Source: Progne subis subis (Eukaryota; Chordata; Aves; Passeriformes; Hirundinidae). From it: DNA of 64,000 nt. This document shows, piece by piece, positions 62,421-64,000 of this stretch. The notes below the pieces were generated by a model. That model saw only the letters and a program-made list of their open reading frames with translations, made no database searches and was not told where the DNA came from. How positions within the stretch are numbered: the stretch's first letter is position 1; every line of letters starts with the position of its first letter. Made by a program: the position numbers and the translations under genes. The stretch is taken from positions 248,001-312,000 of the forward strand of contig JAKJHU010000082.1 in NCBI GenBank assembly GCA_022316685.1, read 5' to 3'.

Positions 62421-63636
62421 TGTCGGGCCCCGTCCCCACTTCCACCCCTGCGAGCCGGCCCACGGACGGCATCCCGGCGGTGCTTCTCGCTGCCGGCACG
62501 GCAGCAGCCCCGCCCCCTCCTTGCCACGCGGCTCCAGCTGTACGGCCCCCCTCCCCAACGCGGGTCCCGCCGCTCCACTGGCCACGGCGTTTGCGGCTGT
62601 AGCCACTGCCGTCGCCGGCCTCCTGCACAGACAGGCAGCGACCCTTTTGCAGGCAGCACAAGCTCCCCTCACTGCAGCCGATGTGGCGCTGGCGGTGCCG
62701 CCACTCTCGCCTGTGCCTGCCGCTGCCTCACCGCCCCTGCCTCTCAATGAGCCGGTGGTGCCAGCGGCGGTGCCGGTGCCCACAGTGCCGCCGGCAGCTG
62801 TGCCTGCAGTTCCCCTTGCGCACACTAACACGGAGATGCTCACCACTCCCCCGCGTGTTCGGCTGCGTGCAGAGTGCCCCAGCCCCGTGCCGCAGCAAAT
62901 GCTCCAGCCCATTCCCGTCCCGGCCGACGCACTATTGTCTGCGCCACGGGACGGAGCGGTCCGACCCATCGCGCCACCACGCACCCTCCACGCCGCGGAG
63001 CCTCTACCGGTGTCAGTGCCCCCTTCCAGCATCCCTAGTGCCGCGGCACAGACGAAGGCTGGCCATGCACGCCCCGTCCTCGCTCCGCAATGTGCCCCAG
63101 CCAGCCCTCCCATCCCTGCCACCACTGAGGCTGCACTGAGGGCCGCGGCCACCACTGGGCTCACGGCGCCATCCCAGCACGACTCGTCCTCATCGTACAG
63201 TGACTCTCCGGAGCTCCCTGCCACGGCCCTGGCGTCTTCTGTGCCCGCAGACGTCCTGGAGTTCCCTCCCACGGCCAGAGCCGCGGTCCCTGCTGCAGTT
63301 TCTGCGCCTTCGCCGCCTTCCTCACCATCCCCGCAGCAGCCTCCAGCTGCCCTTCACCTGCCACAGAGTCTGTATGCAGCACAACAACAACATAATTCTA
63401 CAGCATCTTATATGACTGGACCACAGCTTGGCACACAAACCATGCAACGAGAAGGGGGAGGATGGAATGGGGCAGCCACTCTAACAAATACAGAACAGAC
63501 AGAGAACTGTTTTGCCCTTGCAGCTGCCAGCCCTCTCAAACCTGAAGATCCACCACCACCAATCCCAATTTTGGAAGGTCCACAGAAATGTTCTGATGAC
63601 CTTCAACTGACAGACTGGCATGAAGTCACACGATAA
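62421..63636 (+). pseudogene. gag: Retroviral gag, Pro/Ala-rich region between matrix and capsid (frame changes)
   Basis: A very long, GC-rich, Pro/Ala/Val-rich segment. The plausible coding frame moves from that of the matrix to one starting near 62,420, which is open to 62,602. It then moves to the frame of the 549-codon open stretch that stops at 63,634-63,636. Upstream of about 62,560 that long open stretch is Arg/His-rich and reads as a shadow. Downstream of there it is Ala/Pro/Val-rich with PVP and PPAAVPA repeats and ends in a more ordinary acidic stretch (KPEDPPPPIPILEGPQ, LTDWHEVTR). Two single-base deletions would explain the two shifts. Function of such spacer regions is poorly defined. 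The reverse strand is also open for 285 codons here, purely from composition. Confidence 0.65.
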
Positions 63637-63805
63637 ATTTGCAAAGAAGAAAGTCTAAATCCTCTAGCCATGCCTGTGATATTCAGCCAGCAAGCCGGAG
63701 GTCCCAGAACAGGGACAGCTATCCCATCTCAGGACATGAAAGAATTGCGAAAACTGATAAAGGACAGTGGCATCTGCTCTCCATACTTTAAACAACTGTT
63801 AAAAA
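63637..63805 (+). pseudogene. gag: Retroviral gag, start of capsid (truncated)
   Basis: In the same frame, directly after the TAA at 63,634, the sequence reads ICKEESLNPLAMPVIF and then DMKELRKLIKDSGICSPYFK. The KELRKLIKDSG..SPY helix pattern is that of the N-terminal domain of betaretrovirus-like capsids. The segment ends within about 57 codons, where integrase-like sequence begins, so most of the capsid is missing. The identification is from pattern only. Confidence 0.6.
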
Positions 63806-64000
63806 GTATCCTAGAAAGAACACACCAAACCCTAAAATGCATTTTAAGTCAAGTGAAAAGGGGGAAAGCCCAAGCTACACCTCAAAAGAGATTGAAGAAA
63901 GCTCAGTATGTTTATAATTTTCTGAACAGCTATGCAAAAGAGCCTGATCCCCACATTTATAGACATTTCTTGAACAATAAAAAAGTAAAACTGAAAGTAC
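63806..64000 (+). pseudogene. pol: Retroviral integrase, C-terminal part (fused after deletion)
   Basis: The sequence ILERTHQTLKCILSQVKRGK, then TPQKRLKKAQYVYNFLNSY and a PDPHIYRHF-like continuation, matches the end of the integrase catalytic core. There retroviruses show (V/I)ER.(H/N).(T/L)LK, then a TP(Q)..L..A.Y..NFLN helix. Integrase inserts the DNA copy into the host genome. Here only this C-terminal piece is seen, in frame with the capsid fragment, so the catalytic D,D residues are absent. The segment runs off the window. Confidence 0.75.

Larger units (their letters stand above)
60729..64000 (+). mobile_element. Endogenous retrovirus, internally deleted, 5' part (continues past the window)
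   Basis: Seen in order are a 5' LTR (60,729-61,311), a lysine-tRNA-like primer binding site (61,315-61,332), and a leader with a candidate splice donor AAG|GTGAGC (61,829-61,837). These are followed by a gag with stops and frame changes, and finally an integrase-like C-terminal segment. The order skips nucleocapsid, protease, reverse transcriptase, RNase H and most of integrase. The primer site and the matrix with a glycine-2 start point to a betaretrovirus-like (ERVK) group. The 3' LTR and target duplication lie outside the window. The element is on the plus strand, opposite to CLSTN2. Confidence 0.88.

Noticed and set aside
61987..62560. The first part of the 549-codon plus-strand open frame as a real protein start
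   Set aside because: The matrix sequence lies in a different frame over this stretch. The Arg/His-rich reading looks like an out-of-frame shadow.
62415..63272. A 285-codon minus-strand open frame rich in Gly/Ala
   Set aside because: It is antisense to the Pro/Ala-rich gag region and reflects its GC-rich composition. It has no family resemblance.

Overview
The window looks like nuclear DNA from a bird, most likely a songbird. The grounds are CR1 LINE 3' ends, many LTRs with avian-type layout, large introns, and vertebrate splice sites. No prokaryotic or organellar features, rRNA, tRNA or CRISPR were seen. The organism is inferred from repeat content only.

The only cellular gene I can support is the 3' half of CLSTN2 (calsyntenin-2), on the minus strand. 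Nine coding exons run from 57,039 down to the stop codon at 33,050. They were assembled from splice sites, phases that all agree, and recognised protein sequence. They encode the end of the LNS domain, the membrane-proximal ectodomain, one transmembrane helix and the acidic cytoplasmic tail with two WDDS motifs. Upstream exons (cadherin repeats, most of the LNS domain) must lie beyond 64,000. Two oddities stand out. One exon's 3' end, including its splice donor, is duplicated in tandem by exactly 24 bp. The exon carrying the transmembrane helix has one extra base that would shift the frame before the acidic tail.

Positions 1 to about 33,000 lie downstream of CLSTN2 and hold no recognisable gene. 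About seven LTRs or LTR-derived segments, all on the minus strand, crowd the interval 2.3-15.2 kb. One solo LTR has a perfect 6-bp target duplication. Three CR1 fragments and several simple repeats complete the region.

From 60,729 to the right edge lies a plus-strand endogenous retrovirus, presumably inside a CLSTN2 intron and antisense to the gene. It has a 5' LTR, a lysine-tRNA-like primer binding site, a damaged gag (matrix, long Pro/Ala-rich part, start of capsid), and then a jump directly into the C-terminal part of integrase. The element is therefore internally deleted, and its 3' part is outside the window.
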